Source of the DNA: Maritalea mediterranea
GTDB taxonomy: Bacteria > Pseudomonadota > Alphaproteobacteria > Rhizobiales > Devosiaceae
Assembly (NCBI RefSeq): GCF_021568695.1
Contig: NZ_JAKGTI010000001.1
Location: forward strand, 1,178,001-1,242,000
Direction of reading: 5' to 3'
Length of the DNA: 64,000 nt
Positions 34,849 to 44,705 of the stretch are shown here, in pieces (the first letter of the stretch is position 1; each line of letters starts with the position of its first letter). The notes beneath the pieces were generated by a model. The model was not told the DNA's origin. It did no database searches and worked only from the letters and a program-made list of their open reading frames with translations. The translations under genes and the position numbers were made by a program.

Positions 34849-35346
34849 ATGAAAAAACTGACTGCAATGATTTTTGCTGGTGTGGTGTCAGTTGCGGCAC
34901 CGCTTGCTGCAAATGCTCAGGAAATTACGCCAGAGCATTTGGACACTGCCAAGAAATATGTACAGCTGTCCGACACAGCGTTTGTTTATGAAACCTCTGT
35001 GGTGAACGTGTTGAAGCGCGTTGCCGACGCTTTGGCAAAGCAAAATCCTGAAGTTTCTCGCGAAATTGTCGAGGAGGGTCGCGACCTTGCGCAGGAATAT
35101 CTTGACGGTGAAAATAAACTTTACCCTCAATTTGCGCGCATTTATGCCTTGCGCTTCACACCGGAAGAACTTGAAGAGATTATCGCCTTCTACGAAAGCG
35201 AAGTGGGACAAAAACTGCTGGAAAATAACGTTGGCATCAACCGCGATCTGAAGGCAGCTGTGAAGGTTTGGGAAAACAATTTCCTGACCGACTTCGAAAT
35301 GCAGCTGCGTGACCGGCTTGAGGCCGAAGGGCTGGAATTGCAGTAA
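34849..35346 (+). CDS. Secreted DUF2059-domain protein
   Basis: A 165-residue protein with a Sec signal peptide (MKKLTAMIFAGVVSVAAPLAANAQ, cleavage near residue 24) and a helical DUF2059 domain in which EVGQKLLENNVGINRDL is typical. The start at 34849 follows GGGGAG and gives a proper signal peptide. DUF2059 proteins are periplasmic and of unknown function. It sits between rpiA and gor in the same direction, followed by a strong terminator, so rpiA and this gene likely form a unit ending there. Confidence 0.85.
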   Translation: MKKLTAMIFAGVVSVAAPLAANAQEITPEHLDTAKKYVQLSDTAFVYETSVVNVLKRVADALAKQNPEVSREIVEEGRDLAQEYLDGENKLYPQFARIYALRFTPEELEEIIAFYESEVGQKLLENNVGINRDLKAAVKVWENNFLTDFEMQLRDRLEAEGLELQ

Positions 35347-35370
35347 GTCTCTGACCCCACGATTATGTGA

Positions 35371-35400
35371 AGCCCCTTGGGTTGCCCAAGGGGCTTTTTT
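35371..35400 (+). terminator. Intrinsic terminator after the DUF2059 gene
   Basis: A perfect 11-bp stem, AGCCCCTTGGG with CCCAAGGGGCT, three-base loop TTG, followed directly by six T. It separates the rpiA-DUF2059 unit from gor, which therefore needs its own promoter or readthrough. Confidence 0.9.
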
Positions 35401-35436
35401 GTGGTCAATCACAGGCAATTAAACAGGAGTTATGTC

Positions 35437-36819
35437 ATGGGACGTCATTTTGATTTGATCGTAATTGGCGCTGGCTCGGGTGGCGTGCGCGCCGGTCGGT
35501 TGGCATCAACCTATGGGGCGAAAGTAGCCGTGATTGAGGAATATCGCTTGGGCGGCACCTGCGTTATTCGCGGTTGTGTGCCGAAAAAGCTGTTCGTCTA
35601 TGCCTCTCGCTTTGCCGACCAGTTTGAAATGTCGAAAAGTTTTGGCTGGACCATCGAGAACGCTGAATTCAACTGGCAAACCCTACGCGACAATAAAGAC
35701 AAAGAGATCAAACGCCTTGAAGGCATTTATGGCAATATTCTTGACAATGCGGGCGTCACCACGATCCGCGACCGCGCAGAGCTGACCAGTGGCACATCTG
35801 TCAAACTGAAAAAGAGCGGCGAAGAACTCACCGCTGACCGCATCTTGATCGCCACGGGCGGCACCCCGTTTGTGCCTAGCATTCCCGGCGCTGAATTGGG
35901 CATCACCTCCAACGAAGCGTTCCATTTGGAAAAATTGCCAGAAAAAATGCTGATTGTGGGCGGCGGCTATATCGCTGTTGAGTTCGCGGGCATCTTCGCT
36001 GGCATGGGCGTCAAGGTCTCGCTGGCCTATCGTGGACCTCAAATCTTGCGCGGCTTTGATCAAGATGTGCGTGACATGGTGGCCGAGCAAATGCAGGCGC
36101 GTGGGGTTGATATATTGACCAACACAGACCTGGAAGCGCTTGAAAAGTCCGGCGACGACATCAAAGTCAAGTTTAACACCGGTAAATCACAAAGCTATGG
36201 CGAGGTGATGTTTGCCACCGGCCGGACCCCCAGCACCAAGGGGCTGGGCCTTGAATATGCCGATGTGGAGTGCGGTGCGCGCGAAGAGATCATTGTTGAC
36301 GAACAATCGCGCACCTCGTGCAAAACCGTTTTCGCCGTTGGCGATGTAACCGACCGGGCAGCATTGACCCCCGTGGCCATTCGCGAAGGTGCGGCGTTTG
36401 CGGAGACCTTTTACAATGACAACCCAACCTTCGTGCATCATGATCTGATCCCGACTGCTGTCTTCTCTGAACCTGAAGTGGGCACAATCGGTCTGACTGA
36501 AGCAGAAGCCAGCAACAAATATCACAAGGTTAATGTCTATAAGGCAACGTTCCGCCCCATGATGAGCACGCTGAGTGATAAGCCGGAAAAAGAAATGTAC
36601 AAGCTGATCACCGATGCGGACACAGACAAGGTGTTGGGTGTGCATATTGTGGGCCATGCGGCGGGCGAAATCATCCAGACCACTGGCATCGCCGTGACTA
36701 TGGGCGCCACAAAGGCCGATTTTGATCGGACCATCGCGGTGCACCCCACAGCGGCTGAAGAATTGGTGACCATGAAACAACCCAGTTATGTCTTGGAATA
36801 TGGCAAAAAGGTCGATTAG
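35437..36819 (+). CDS. gor: Glutathione-disulfide reductase
   Basis: A 460-residue FAD enzyme reducing oxidised glutathione with NADPH. The redox disulfide is Cys42/Cys47 in GGTCVIRGCVPKK, preceded by the dinucleotide motif GAGSGGVRAG. The C-terminal AVHPTAAEELVTM contains the His-Glu active-site pair contributed across the dimer. The start at 35437 is set by AGGAG at 35425-35429. Together with the peroxiredoxin, GST, GFA protein and Atm1-type exporter elsewhere in the window it shows an active glutathione system. Confidence 0.94.
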   Translation: MGRHFDLIVIGAGSGGVRAGRLASTYGAKVAVIEEYRLGGTCVIRGCVPKKLFVYASRFADQFEMSKSFGWTIENAEFNWQTLRDNKDKEIKRLEGIYGNILDNAGVTTIRDRAELTSGTSVKLKKSGEELTADRILIATGGTPFVPSIPGAELGITSNEAFHLEKLPEKMLIVGGGYIAVEFAGIFAGMGVKVSLAYRGPQILRGFDQDVRDMVAEQMQARGVDILTNTDLEALEKSGDDIKVKFNTGKSQSYGEVMFATGRTPSTKGLGLEYADVECGAREEIIVDEQSRTSCKTVFAVGDVTDRAALTPVAIREGAAFAETFYNDNPTFVHHDLIPTAVFSEPEVGTIGLTEAEASNKYHKVNVYKATFRPMMSTLSDKPEKEMYKLITDADTDKVLGVHIVGHAAGEIIQTTGIAVTMGATKADFDRTIAVHPTAAEELVTMKQPSYVLEYGKKVD

Positions 36820-36826
36820 CGGCGCC

Positions 36827-36853
36827 AAACGCCGGGCCGCGGGCCCGGCGTTT
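36827..36853. terminator. Bidirectional hairpin terminator between gor and the VIT-family gene
   Basis: A perfect 12-bp stem, AAACGCCGGGCC with GGCCCGGCGTTT, and a GCG loop lies between the two convergent stops. The flanking A and T triplets are part of the stem. Its strength and position indicate it terminates both transcripts. Confidence 0.8.
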
Positions 36854-36867
36854 GTAACGCCCTAGCT

Positions 36868-37599
36868 TTAGGCCATGCCAACCAGACCGCGCAATCCAGC
36901 ACCGACCAGATAGGCCAGCCCGGCTGCTGACATGCCGATGGCAAAGGTCTCAAGCGCGCTGACCCACCAGCTCCAGGTGGACCAAAGCGATTTAACCGCC
37001 CCGATAATCAAAAACACAATGCCGGTCATGACCGCAGCGATGAGTGCCCCGGCAGGCAGGCCGAGGAAATAGGGAAGAAGCGGCACTGCACCGCACAATA
37101 AAAAGGCCCAGAATGTGGCCAGTGCAGCCTTGACGGGCGAGCGTTGGACATTCGACAGCCCATATTCCTCGGTCATCATGGTCTCCAGCCACATATCTTC
37201 ATGGGTGGTGATCAGGGTGACAATTTCATCAAGCTCCTCGCCGGAATAGCCCTTATTGGCAAAAATCTGCCGCACCTCTTCGCGTTCGCCTTCGGGGTGT
37301 TGGCGAATATGACGCTTTTCCACCTCCAGCATGCGCTTGTAATCGTCAATTTCAGCCTTGGTGCCGGAATAGTTGGAGGCTGCCATGGAAAACCCGTCCG
37401 CCAGCAGATTGGCGATGCCCAGCACAACAACCACGCCCGCTGTCAGTTCCGCGCCAACCACACCGGCAACAATTGCAAAAGTTGTTACCGCACCATCAAT
37501 GCCGCCATAGATCCAATCGCGCAGATAGCTGATTTTGGGCCCCACGCTTAGTCGGGAATGTATGTCTGAAAATTTGTGAGAATGGTCGAGGTCGCGCAT
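36868..37599 (-). CDS. VIT1/CCC1-family iron/manganese transporter
   Basis: A 243-residue membrane protein of the vacuolar iron transporter family, with five hydrophobic segments. The first segment pair carries the family signature YGGIDGAVTTFAIVAGVVGAEL and ANLLADGFSMAASNY. A cytosolic loop (about residues 85-150, Glu-rich with EKRHIRQHPEGEREEVR) would bind metal. It would export Fe(II) or Mn(II) from the cytoplasm. The start at 37599 follows GGAG; a longer frame from 37656 is less likely. Iron relevance is consistent with the RirA regulator nearby, but no RirA box was seen here. Confidence 0.88.
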   Translation of the reverse strand: MRDLDHSHKFSDIHSRLSVGPKISYLRDWIYGGIDGAVTTFAIVAGVVGAELTAGVVVVLGIANLLADGFSMAASNYSGTKAEIDDYKRMLEVEKRHIRQHPEGEREEVRQIFANKGYSGEELDEIVTLITTHEDMWLETMMTEEYGLSNVQRSPVKAALATFWAFLLCGAVPLLPYFLGLPAGALIAAVMTGIVFLIIGAVKSLWSTWSWWVSALETFAIGMSAAGLAYLVGAGLRGLVGMA

Positions 37600-37773
37600 A
37601 ATGAACTCCGTAAGGCGGGGTACGGGTGTCTTATATCGAACAATCCAATTGTTCAAAGTGACATTTTTTCGCGGTTACCGAACCCAAATGGCGCTTAATA
37701 ACTGGTTTATGCCGATAAATTCTGGTAAATCCAGAGGGTTATGTAACTAGATCTATTTGAAAGCGAGTAAATT

Positions 37774-39150
37774 ATGCATAACTGGACACCTGATAGCTGG
37801 AGATCAAAAGACATCCGCCAGGTTCCGGCTTATCCAGATAAGGCGGAGCTGGCTGCTGTTGAAGAGCGCCTTGCAAACTTTCCGCCGCTCGTATTTGCAG
37901 GCGAAACGCGGGGCTTGAAAGAACAATTGGCCGACGTGGCAAGAGGGAAAGCCTTTTTGCTGCAAGGTGGCGACTGCGCCGAAAGTTTTGCTGAACACCA
38001 TGCGGACCACATCCGCGACTTTTTCCGCGTCTTTTTGCAAATGGCCGTGGTGCTCACCCATGGGGGCTCAAAGCCCGTGGTTAAAGTTGGTCGTGTGGCC
38101 GGGCAATTTGCCAAGCCGCGTTCGTCAGATAATGAAACAAAAGATGGCGTGACACTGCCAAGCTATCGCGGCGATATCATCAATGATATCGAGTTTACTG
38201 AAACCTCCCGCGTGCCGGATCCGCAGCGCATGATTATGGCCTACCGCCAATCTGCCGCAACATTGAACCTGATCCGCGCCTTTGCCTCTGGTGGCTATGC
38301 CAATCTGGAGCGCAACCACGATTGGACCATGGAATTCATCAAGGGCACAAACTCTTACGACAAATATGAGGGTGTGGCGCAAAAGATTGATGATGCCATC
38401 GACTTTATGCGCGCCTTGGGCATCACCGCGGACAACACACCGCAATTGCGTGAGACCAAATTCTATACCAGTCACGAGGCGCTGCTGTTGGGTTATGAGC
38501 AATCATTGACCCGCCGCGATTCCATCACCAATGATTGGTATGCCACTTCCGGCCATATGTTGTGGATCGGTGATCGCACCCGCGATATCGACGAAGCCCA
38601 TGTGGAATATTTCTCTGGCATTAAAAACCCAATTGGCATGAAATGCGGCCCATCGCTGGAAACAGATGATCTGCTGCGTTTGATCGACAAGTTGAACCCG
38701 GAAGACGAAGCTGGTCGCCTGACATTGATCACCCGGTTTGGCTCAGACAAGGTGGAAGAGCACCTGCCGCGCTTGATCGAAGCCGTGGAAAAAGAGGGCC
38801 GCACCGTGGTCTGGTCCTGCGACCCGATGCACGGCAATGTGGTCAAAGCCTCCACCGGCTATAAAACCCGTCCGTTCGACCGGATATTGTCTGAAGTGAA
38901 GAGCTTCTTCGACATTCACCGTCAAATGGGTACCTATGCCGGCGGCGTGCATGTGGAGATGACCGGCAAGGACGTGACCGAGTGTGTCGGCGGTGCATCA
39001 GCGGTCACCGAGGCTGAATTGTCCAGCCGTTATCACACCTATTGCGACCCACGCCTCAATGCCTCTCAATCCATTGAGCTGGCCTTTTTGGTGGCGGAAG
39101 AAATGCAAACGCAACGCTCCGAGCGTCCGCGTAAACTGGCCGCGATCTAG
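37774..39150 (+). CDS. aroG: 3-deoxy-7-phosphoheptulonate synthase, class II
   Basis: A 458-residue class II DAHP synthase condensing phosphoenolpyruvate and erythrose 4-phosphate, the first step of the shikimate pathway. Diagnostic stretches include [34 protein letters not shown]-like PSYRGDIIN, and CDPMHGNVV with the metal-binding His. Usual length. Class II enzymes are the common form in this order. The leader (about 115 bases) shows no tryptophan or phenylalanine leader peptide. Followed by a hairpin terminator. Confidence 0.93.
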   Translation: MHNWTPDSWRSKDIRQVPAYPDKAELAAVEERLANFPPLVFAGETRGLKEQLADVARGKAFLLQGGDCAESFAEHHADHIRDFFRVFLQMAVVLTHGGSKPVVKVGRVAGQFAKPRSSDNETKDGVTLPSYRGDIINDIEFTETSRVPDPQRMIMAYRQSAATLNLIRAFASGGYANLERNHDWTMEFIKGTNSYDKYEGVAQKIDDAIDFMRALGITADNTPQLRETKFYTSHEALLLGYEQSLTRRDSITNDWYATSGHMLWIGDRTRDIDEAHVEYFSGIKNPIGMKCGPSLETDDLLRLIDKLNPEDEAGRLTLITRFGSDKVEEHLPRLIEAVEKEGRTVVWSCDPMHGNVVKASTGYKTRPFDRILSEVKSFFDIHRQMGTYAGGVHVEMTGKDVTECVGGASAVTEAELSSRYHTYCDPRLNASQSIELAFLVAEEMQTQRSERPRKLAAI

Positions 39151-39175
39151 TTCATTTCTAAGCAGAAATTGGGTG

Positions 39176-39212
39176 AGGGCGTCACAATTATGTGGCGCCC
39201 TTATCTGTTTGT
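39176..39212 (+). terminator. Terminator after DAHP synthase
   Basis: An 11-bp stem, AGGGCGTCACA with TGTGGCGCCCT (one G-U pair), four-base loop ATTA, followed by TATCTGTTTGTT. Located 25 bases after the stop codon. Confidence 0.7.
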
Positions 39213-39287
39213 TAAGACAAATTTAGCCGCCCATTAACCTTAATAGCTCATAAATAGCCGCAATTGTTTTGAGTTTTGGAGCGCAAC

Positions 39288-40364
39288 ATGCGGCACGCAC
39301 CAGTTTGCTATATATTAACAACCCTTATCGGTATTTCTGCTGGCCAGGTCGCCAGCGCGGCCGACTTTCCGACTGATTTGCGTGGCGGCTACACTGAACA
39401 GGGATGGGCAGAATGGGACGACAACCCGTTGGTCGGCATTCGCGCGGGTATGCGATATTCTTATTCTTTAGGCGGCGGGTCGGTCACGACTGAGGGGGTC
39501 ACAATCGGCCCGACATCCATTCCAGGGGGCACCTCCGAATTCTCTGACGTTGTGCATTCGGGTGAGCTTTATTTGCGCATAGATGATTACTCCACCAACA
39601 CCTACCTGAAAGCTGTCGGCGGCTACTCGATGGCGTTGAGTGCAGATTATTCAAATTCCTACACATCAGGCACCACAGACGCGGGCAAGGTGGCACACTT
39701 CAAAGTTGATCTCGGATATATGCCAATTGAACTTGGTGACGACGAGAATGGGCTAAAAATTGGTGGTTTTGCCGGTTATCAATATATGCACGAGGGGCAA
39801 CAGCTTGGCGCGGCAAATTTCAACCCGATTAACTCCAACGCAGACCTGTCTTGGGTCACCGATACTGAAAACTATTTCGTGCCGATTGACTATGCCCAAC
39901 ACAGCTTGAATGTAAATGCAATGCGCTTAGGGGTGAATAGCGAGGCAAAGCTTGGGCCTTTCGACATTGAAGCGGAATTCACAGCCATACCCTATGCGCA
40001 AATTTCCGGTGTTCTGGGTTTTCATGGGTTCAATGCCATCGATCAGGGAGCTTACACAACTTATAAATCAACTGCATCGCAGTTCGACGGCTCCGGCTGG
40101 GGCGGTGAAACCGAACTGATGCTGGGTTACAACATTAATGAGAACTTCGCGATCCGCGCAGGTGGGCGTGCTAGCTATCTTCAGGCGAGCGGTGACTTGG
40201 TGTATGGGCTTGCTGATGTGACCGATCCCGTAGATTCCGACACCGATGGCATATATGAAACAGGGCCGGCAACGGGCGGAACATATTATCTGGTGCCGGA
40301 AAAAATTGATGCGCTGTCTATGTGGCGCTATGGCATTTTGGCCGAACTCACTTATTCGTTCTAA
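39288..40364 (+). CDS. Outer membrane beta-barrel protein, unknown function
   Basis: A 358-residue protein with a Sec signal peptide (residues 1-24 from MRHAPVCYI, cleavage after ASA) and a mature part of alternating beta strands rich in Gly, Tyr, Ser and Asp. It ends in AELTYSF, the terminal Phe typical of BAM-inserted barrels. Repeated motifs such as GIRAGMRYSYSLGGG, KIGGFAGYQYMHEG and FAIRAGGRASYLQA fit an OmpA/Omp25-like or Omptin-like barrel, but I do not recognise a specific family. The ATG at 39288 follows TTTTGGAG; an in-frame TTG start at 39276 would be within that binding site. A hairpin terminator follows. Confidence 0.75.
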   Translation: MRHAPVCYILTTLIGISAGQVASAADFPTDLRGGYTEQGWAEWDDNPLVGIRAGMRYSYSLGGGSVTTEGVTIGPTSIPGGTSEFSDVVHSGELYLRIDDYSTNTYLKAVGGYSMALSADYSNSYTSGTTDAGKVAHFKVDLGYMPIELGDDENGLKIGGFAGYQYMHEGQQLGAANFNPINSNADLSWVTDTENYFVPIDYAQHSLNVNAMRLGVNSEAKLGPFDIEAEFTAIPYAQISGVLGFHGFNAIDQGAYTTYKSTASQFDGSGWGGETELMLGYNINENFAIRAGGRASYLQASGDLVYGLADVTDPVDSDTDGIYETGPATGGTYYLVPEKIDALSMWRYGILAELTYSF

Positions 40365-40388
40365 CCTCCAAAATAAACACACTGTTCA

Positions 40389-40420
40389 AGGCCGGGCTCT
40401 GCCCGGCCTAATTTCGTTTC
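40389..40420 (+). terminator. Hairpin terminator after the outer membrane protein gene
   Basis: A perfect 9-bp stem, AGGCCGGGC with GCCCGGCCT, three-base loop TCT, then AATTTCGTTT. The T-tract is interrupted, so termination may be partial. Confidence 0.65.
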
Positions 40421-40491
40421 AAGCTCTTGCTCTTAAAGGGCCGAAGCGTTAAAGCATGGGCTGTTTTGAACCTGCATGATGGACGGGCCGC

Positions 40492-42156
40492 GTGGCTGAT
40501 AAATTGCGAATTGCACTGGCGCAACTCAACCCCACAGTTGGCGCCCTTTCCAAAAATGTTGAAAAAGGCAAAGCCGTCATAGATGAGGCGGTGAAAGCGG
40601 GTGCGGACATTTTGATGTTCCCCGAACTTTTCCCCACGGGCTATTTCCCCGAGGATTTGCTGTTCAAACCCCAGTTTGTCAAAAAGGCGATGGAAGCCGC
40701 CAAGGAATTGGCGGCCCACGGACGCGACAAGGACATTTCCTTGCTGATCCCCTCGATCTGGGTGGATAATTTCCAGCTCTATAATGCGGTGCTGTTGGCC
40801 GAAGACGGCAACATTATTGATTGGCGGGCAAAGCACGATCTCCCCAATGATGACGTCTTTTATGAAAAGCGCTATTTCACCCCCGGCAAGTTGCCCGGAC
40901 CGTTCAACATTCATGACGTGCGTATCGGCGTGCCGATCTGCGAGGATGTATGGCGCAAAGATGTGGTGGAATGTCTAGCCGAAACCGGGGCGGAATTGCT
41001 GCTCTGCCCGAATGGCTCGCCCTATTGGCGCAACAAGCATGATTTGCGCATGAATGTGGTGGTGGAGCGCGTGGTGGAAAGTGGCCTGCCGATGCTCTAT
41101 CTCAACCAGATTGGCGGGCAGGATGAATTGGTGTTCGACGGCGCGTCCTTCGGCGTCAATGCTGATCGTTCTCTGGCCTTTATCGGCAAAAGCTTTGAAG
41201 AAGAACTGATCATCACCGATTGGCACCGTGGTGAAACCGGCTGGGTGTGCGACACCGATAAGGCCGAGCCACTGGCCTCAAATGATGGCGCTCCATGGCG
41301 CGCCTGCGTGTTGGGCTTGCGCGATTATCTGCACAAAAACCATTTTGAAAAAGTGGTGTTGGGCCTCTCAGGCGGCATTGATTCCGCAGTGGTTGCAGCG
41401 ATTGCCGTGGATGCCATCGGCGCAGAAAATGTGCACTGCATTATGCTGCCCTACAAATACACGTCCGAAGACAGTCTGAAAGACGCCAAAGACTGCGCTG
41501 AGATGTTAGGCGTGCGCTACGATGTGGTGGCTATTGGCGATGCAGTGGAAGCCGCAACCGACGCGCTGGCCCCTTTGTTTGCAGGCCTCAAGCCAGGGCT
41601 GGCGGAAGAAAATCTGCAATCGCGTATGCGCGGCACCTATTTGATGGGCGTCTCCAATAAACTCGGCTCCATGCTCATCACCACCGGCAATAAGTCGGAA
41701 ATGGCTGTGGGTTACGCCACGATCTATGGCGACATGAATGGCGGCTTTAACCCGATCAAAGATCTTTATAAAATGCAGGTCTATCATCTGGCCGACTGGC
41801 GCAACCACAATATGCCGAAAAACTGCCTTGGCCCCAAGGGGAGGGTGATACCGCAACCCATCATTGAAAAAGCGCCAAGCGCCGAACTGGCACCGGATCA
41901 AAAAGACCAGGATAGCCTGCCGCCTTATCCAGTACTGGATGCGATTTTGGAAGGCTTTGTGGAAGGCGAAAAGAGCTTTGAGGAAATTGTCGGGGAGGGG
42001 CATGATCCGGAAGTGGTCGCCAAAGTGCAAAAATTGCTTTATATCGCCGAGTACAAACGTCGACAGGCCGCGCCTGGACCGAAACTGACCAAAAAGGCGT
42101 TCGGTCTGGGCCGCAAATACCCCATTACAAACGGTTTTCGCGACGAAGGAAATTAG
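40492..42156 (+). CDS. nadE: Glutamine-dependent NAD+ synthase
   Basis: A 554-residue two-domain enzyme. The N-terminal nitrilase-like glutaminase domain shows its Glu ([10 protein letters not shown]), Lys ([17 protein letters not shown]) and Cys (PICEDVW) residues; the C-terminal synthetase domain has the ATP P-loop [13 protein letters not shown] near residue 295. It converts nicotinate adenine dinucleotide to NAD+ using ammonia from glutamine, the last step of NAD synthesis; nadC lies elsewhere in the window. It starts at GTG 40492 and ends eight bases before gltX, probably one unit. Confidence 0.94.
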   Translation: MADKLRIALAQLNPTVGALSKNVEKGKAVIDEAVKAGADILMFPELFPTGYFPEDLLFKPQFVKKAMEAAKELAAHGRDKDISLLIPSIWVDNFQLYNAVLLAEDGNIIDWRAKHDLPNDDVFYEKRYFTPGKLPGPFNIHDVRIGVPICEDVWRKDVVECLAETGAELLLCPNGSPYWRNKHDLRMNVVVERVVESGLPMLYLNQIGGQDELVFDGASFGVNADRSLAFIGKSFEEELIITDWHRGETGWVCDTDKAEPLASNDGAPWRACVLGLRDYLHKNHFEKVVLGLSGGIDSAVVAAIAVDAIGAENVHCIMLPYKYTSEDSLKDAKDCAEMLGVRYDVVAIGDAVEAATDALAPLFAGLKPGLAEENLQSRMRGTYLMGVSNKLGSMLITTGNKSEMAVGYATIYGDMNGGFNPIKDLYKMQVYHLADWRNHNMPKNCLGPKGRVIPQPIIEKAPSAELAPDQKDQDSLPPYPVLDAILEGFVEGEKSFEEIVGEGHDPEVVAKVQKLLYIAEYKRRQAAPGPKLTKKAFGLGRKYPITNGFRDEGN

Positions 42157-42164
42157 GAAAAATT

Positions 42165-43496
42165 ATGTCTACAGTCGTGCGATTTGCACCATCCCCAACG
42201 GGATATATTCACCTCGGCAATGCGCGCCCAGCTTTGATGAACTGGATGTTTGCGCTCAAAACAGGTGGTCAATTCATTCTGCGTTTCGACGATACAGATT
42301 TGGAGCGCTCGAAAAAAGAATATGCAGATGCCATCGAGAAAGACCTTGCCTGGCTCGGCATCAAACCGCATCGCCTGGAGCGTCAGTCAGAGCGCAAGGC
42401 CGCACACGACGCGGCCCGCGACAAGCTGATTGCCGATGGCCGCTTGTATCCCTGTTATGAGACAGCAGACGAGCTGGATCGCCGCCGCAAGCGCGCCCGC
42501 GCCATGGGACGTCCGCCGATCTATGATCGCGCCGCGCTCAAACTGACCGACGAAGAAAAAGCCGCTTTTGAAGCTGAGGGCCGCAAGCCCCACTGGCGCT
42601 TTAAGCTGGAAGGCAAAGAAGTTCATTTTGATGATGTGGTCCGCGGTGATCAGGTCGTGAACACAGACACCATGTCCGATCCTGTGCTGATCCGTGCCGA
42701 TGGCTCTTACCTTTATACGTTGCCTTCTGTTGTGGACGATATCGATATGGGCGTTACCCATGTGATCCGAGGCGAAGACCACGTCACCAACACGGGTGCG
42801 CAGATTGAACTGTTTGAAGCCTTGGGCGCGACGCCGCCAACCTTCGGGCACCACAATTTGTTGACTGATGCCACTGGCGAAGGCTTCTCCAAGCGCAAGG
42901 GGTCGTTGTCCATCACCAATTTGCGGGAAGAGGGCTATGAAGCCATGGCCGTGGCACTGATCGCCATTCTCACCGGCACCAGCCAGCCCGTCGCGCCACA
43001 CAACAGTCTGGAAGAGCTGGCGCAAACCTTTGACATTTCCATGGTGTCACGCAGCGCCGCCCGGTTCGATCCGGCGGAGTTGAGCAGTTTCAATGCCCGG
43101 ATGGTTCATGGCATGAGCTATGAAAATGTGAAAGATCGTCTGGCGGAAATGGGCGTTAATGATGGCGAACAGCTTTGGAATGCAGTGCATGAGAACCTTG
43201 AGAAGGTGCAGGACATTCGCGATTGGCAAAAACTGGTCGCCGGACCGGTCAATCCTGTTGTTGCGAAAGAAGATAAAGATTTTATTGCCACTGCCGCCGA
43301 GCGGTTGCCCGCAGAGCCGTGGGATGAAAACACATGGTCAGCATGGACCAATGATTTGAAGGCGGAAACAGGCCGCAAGGGCAAACAATTGTTTATGCCC
43401 CTGCGCTTGGCGCTCACCGGTCAGAGCCATGGACCAGAGCTTAAGACCCTTCTCCCACTTTTGGGACGTAAGGCGTGTCTGGACCGACTATCCTAA
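42165..43496 (+). CDS. gltX: Glutamate-tRNA ligase
   Basis: A 443-residue class I synthetase. The HIGH-equivalent is [18 protein letters not shown] (residues 7-24) and the KMSKS-equivalent is KRKGS near residue 245. The length and the KRKGS form suggest a shorter GltX paralogue (alphaproteobacteria may carry two GluRS), which may charge tRNA-Glu only or also tRNA-Gln for later amidation. It is not the truncated Glu-Q-RS, since the anticodon-binding C-terminal part is present. Its last 56 bases overlap the convergent DUF2865 gene. Confidence 0.91.
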   Translation: MSTVVRFAPSPTGYIHLGNARPALMNWMFALKTGGQFILRFDDTDLERSKKEYADAIEKDLAWLGIKPHRLERQSERKAAHDAARDKLIADGRLYPCYETADELDRRRKRARAMGRPPIYDRAALKLTDEEKAAFEAEGRKPHWRFKLEGKEVHFDDVVRGDQVVNTDTMSDPVLIRADGSYLYTLPSVVDDIDMGVTHVIRGEDHVTNTGAQIELFEALGATPPTFGHHNLLTDATGEGFSKRKGSLSITNLREEGYEAMAVALIAILTGTSQPVAPHNSLEELAQTFDISMVSRSAARFDPAELSSFNARMVHGMSYENVKDRLAEMGVNDGEQLWNAVHENLEKVQDIRDWQKLVAGPVNPVVAKEDKDFIATAAERLPAEPWDENTWSAWTNDLKAETGRKGKQLFMPLRLALTGQSHGPELKTLLPLLGRKACLDRLS

Positions 43497-44541
43497 CGGT
43501 TTTATCGCCAAAATTCACAAGGCGAAGACCGGAATAAGAGCTGGCGGCAGTGACCTGAACGTTGCTGCCGCCATTTTCACGTCTTGGGTCCGGCCGTGGT
43601 AGCGGAATAAAACTGGCAGTCGTTACTTCCAATTCCAGCTTTTTGCGCGGATCGCGCCGGGGCAGGGGAAAGCTTACTTCACCAAAACTAATGATGGCTT
43701 TGGATGAATCGCCGCCCTCGGACAGTTCGATTTTGCCGTAGGTGGCGGCCTGTTGCGGCTGGCACGCCTCATCATAGACTTGGCGGTAGCGGAAGGCATT
43801 GGGACTTTCGCTATAGGGAGTGCCATTCATATCCACCATTGTCTCTGGCGAGCCGTCGGTATTGGAATAATAATAAAGCTTTACGTCACCTTGGCGAAAA
43901 TTGCCCTGGCACACCGCTTGGTCGTCTGGCAAATATTCGGGCAGCGTTGAAAAGCTCACCGGCCAATAGAAGCCGTCGCACGAACGCGCGCAGACCGTGC
44001 GATATGTCTCGCGGTTATAAAGATCGTAATAGTCTTGTTCGATGATACCATTGTCATCTCGCGAGCCAAAAATGCGCTCGAATAGGGATTTGCGTTCCGG
44101 CTCACGATTATTGATGGTGCGCCCGCTATTTCGGTCCCCACAACTAAACCGGGCATATTGCTGCAACGCTTGTTCGCGCGCCTGCGCAATCTCGGCACCT
44201 TGTTGCACTTTGGCCCGCAAACTATTGAAATTGTCGCGCTCGCGCTGGATCTTGCGGCCGATTGAACGACAGGTTGAATCCAGCCGTTTACCCGCATTCA
44301 GCGCTTTTTGGCAGCCCCGACGCACAAACTGGCTTTCCCAGGCTTTTACTTCCTTTTGCTTTTCGCGCAATCCATTGTAATTTTCGCGATAGTTGCGAAA
44401 GTCGCGGTCGCGCTCGAATGACCGGATCTGCCGTTGCAGGTTACGACAGCTATCTGATTGCGCAAACGCCATTGTTTGCGGCAGCAGGACGGAAAAACAA
44501 AAGACCACAAGGGTTGCGAAGCGAAGCATAACACCGTTCAT
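43441..44541 (-). CDS. Secreted DUF2865-domain protein
   Basis: A 366-residue exported protein. The signal peptide (to about residue 26, ending MAFA) is followed by a Cys-containing helical region rich in Arg and Gln (about 30-140), then the DUF2865 core with [27 protein letters not shown] and the conserved Tyr-rich LYYYSN. Two LPRPDP/LPRRDP motifs occur near the C-terminus. DUF2865 is widespread in Hyphomicrobiales and its function is unknown; conserved cysteines suggest disulfides. The 3' end overlaps gltX by 56 bases in antisense. The start could be the ATG at 44541 or 44529. Confidence 0.85.
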   Translation of the reverse strand: MNGVMLRFATLVVFCFSVLLPQTMAFAQSDSCRNLQRQIRSFERDRDFRNYRENYNGLREKQKEVKAWESQFVRRGCQKALNAGKRLDSTCRSIGRKIQRERDNFNSLRAKVQQGAEIAQAREQALQQYARFSCGDRNSGRTINNREPERKSLFERIFGSRDDNGIIEQDYYDLYNRETYRTVCARSCDGFYWPVSFSTLPEYLPDDQAVCQGNFRQGDVKLYYYSNTDGSPETMVDMNGTPYSESPNAFRYRQVYDEACQPQQAATYGKIELSEGGDSSKAIISFGEVSFPLPRRDPRKKLELEVTTASFIPLPRPDPRRENGGSNVQVTAASSYSGLRLVNFGDKTVRIVGPDTPYVPKVGEGS

Positions 44542-44705
44542 TTGTATCAAGGGCCTAACGTGAACGCCCTTTTAGACGATTTGGTGGCAAAAACTATCCG
44601 TCACTGGCAAATTTTTGTGCCAGAACCATAGTATATTCTGATTCTTAGGGTCTACACTCTAACCTAACAACAGCGACAGACGGGTGTCGCACAGCAGGGG
44701 GCAGC

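Noticed and set aside
37657-37773. Possible aromatic amino acid leader peptide before DAHP synthase
   Set aside because: Short frames in the leader have no run of Trp, Phe or Tyr codons and no attenuator hairpins.
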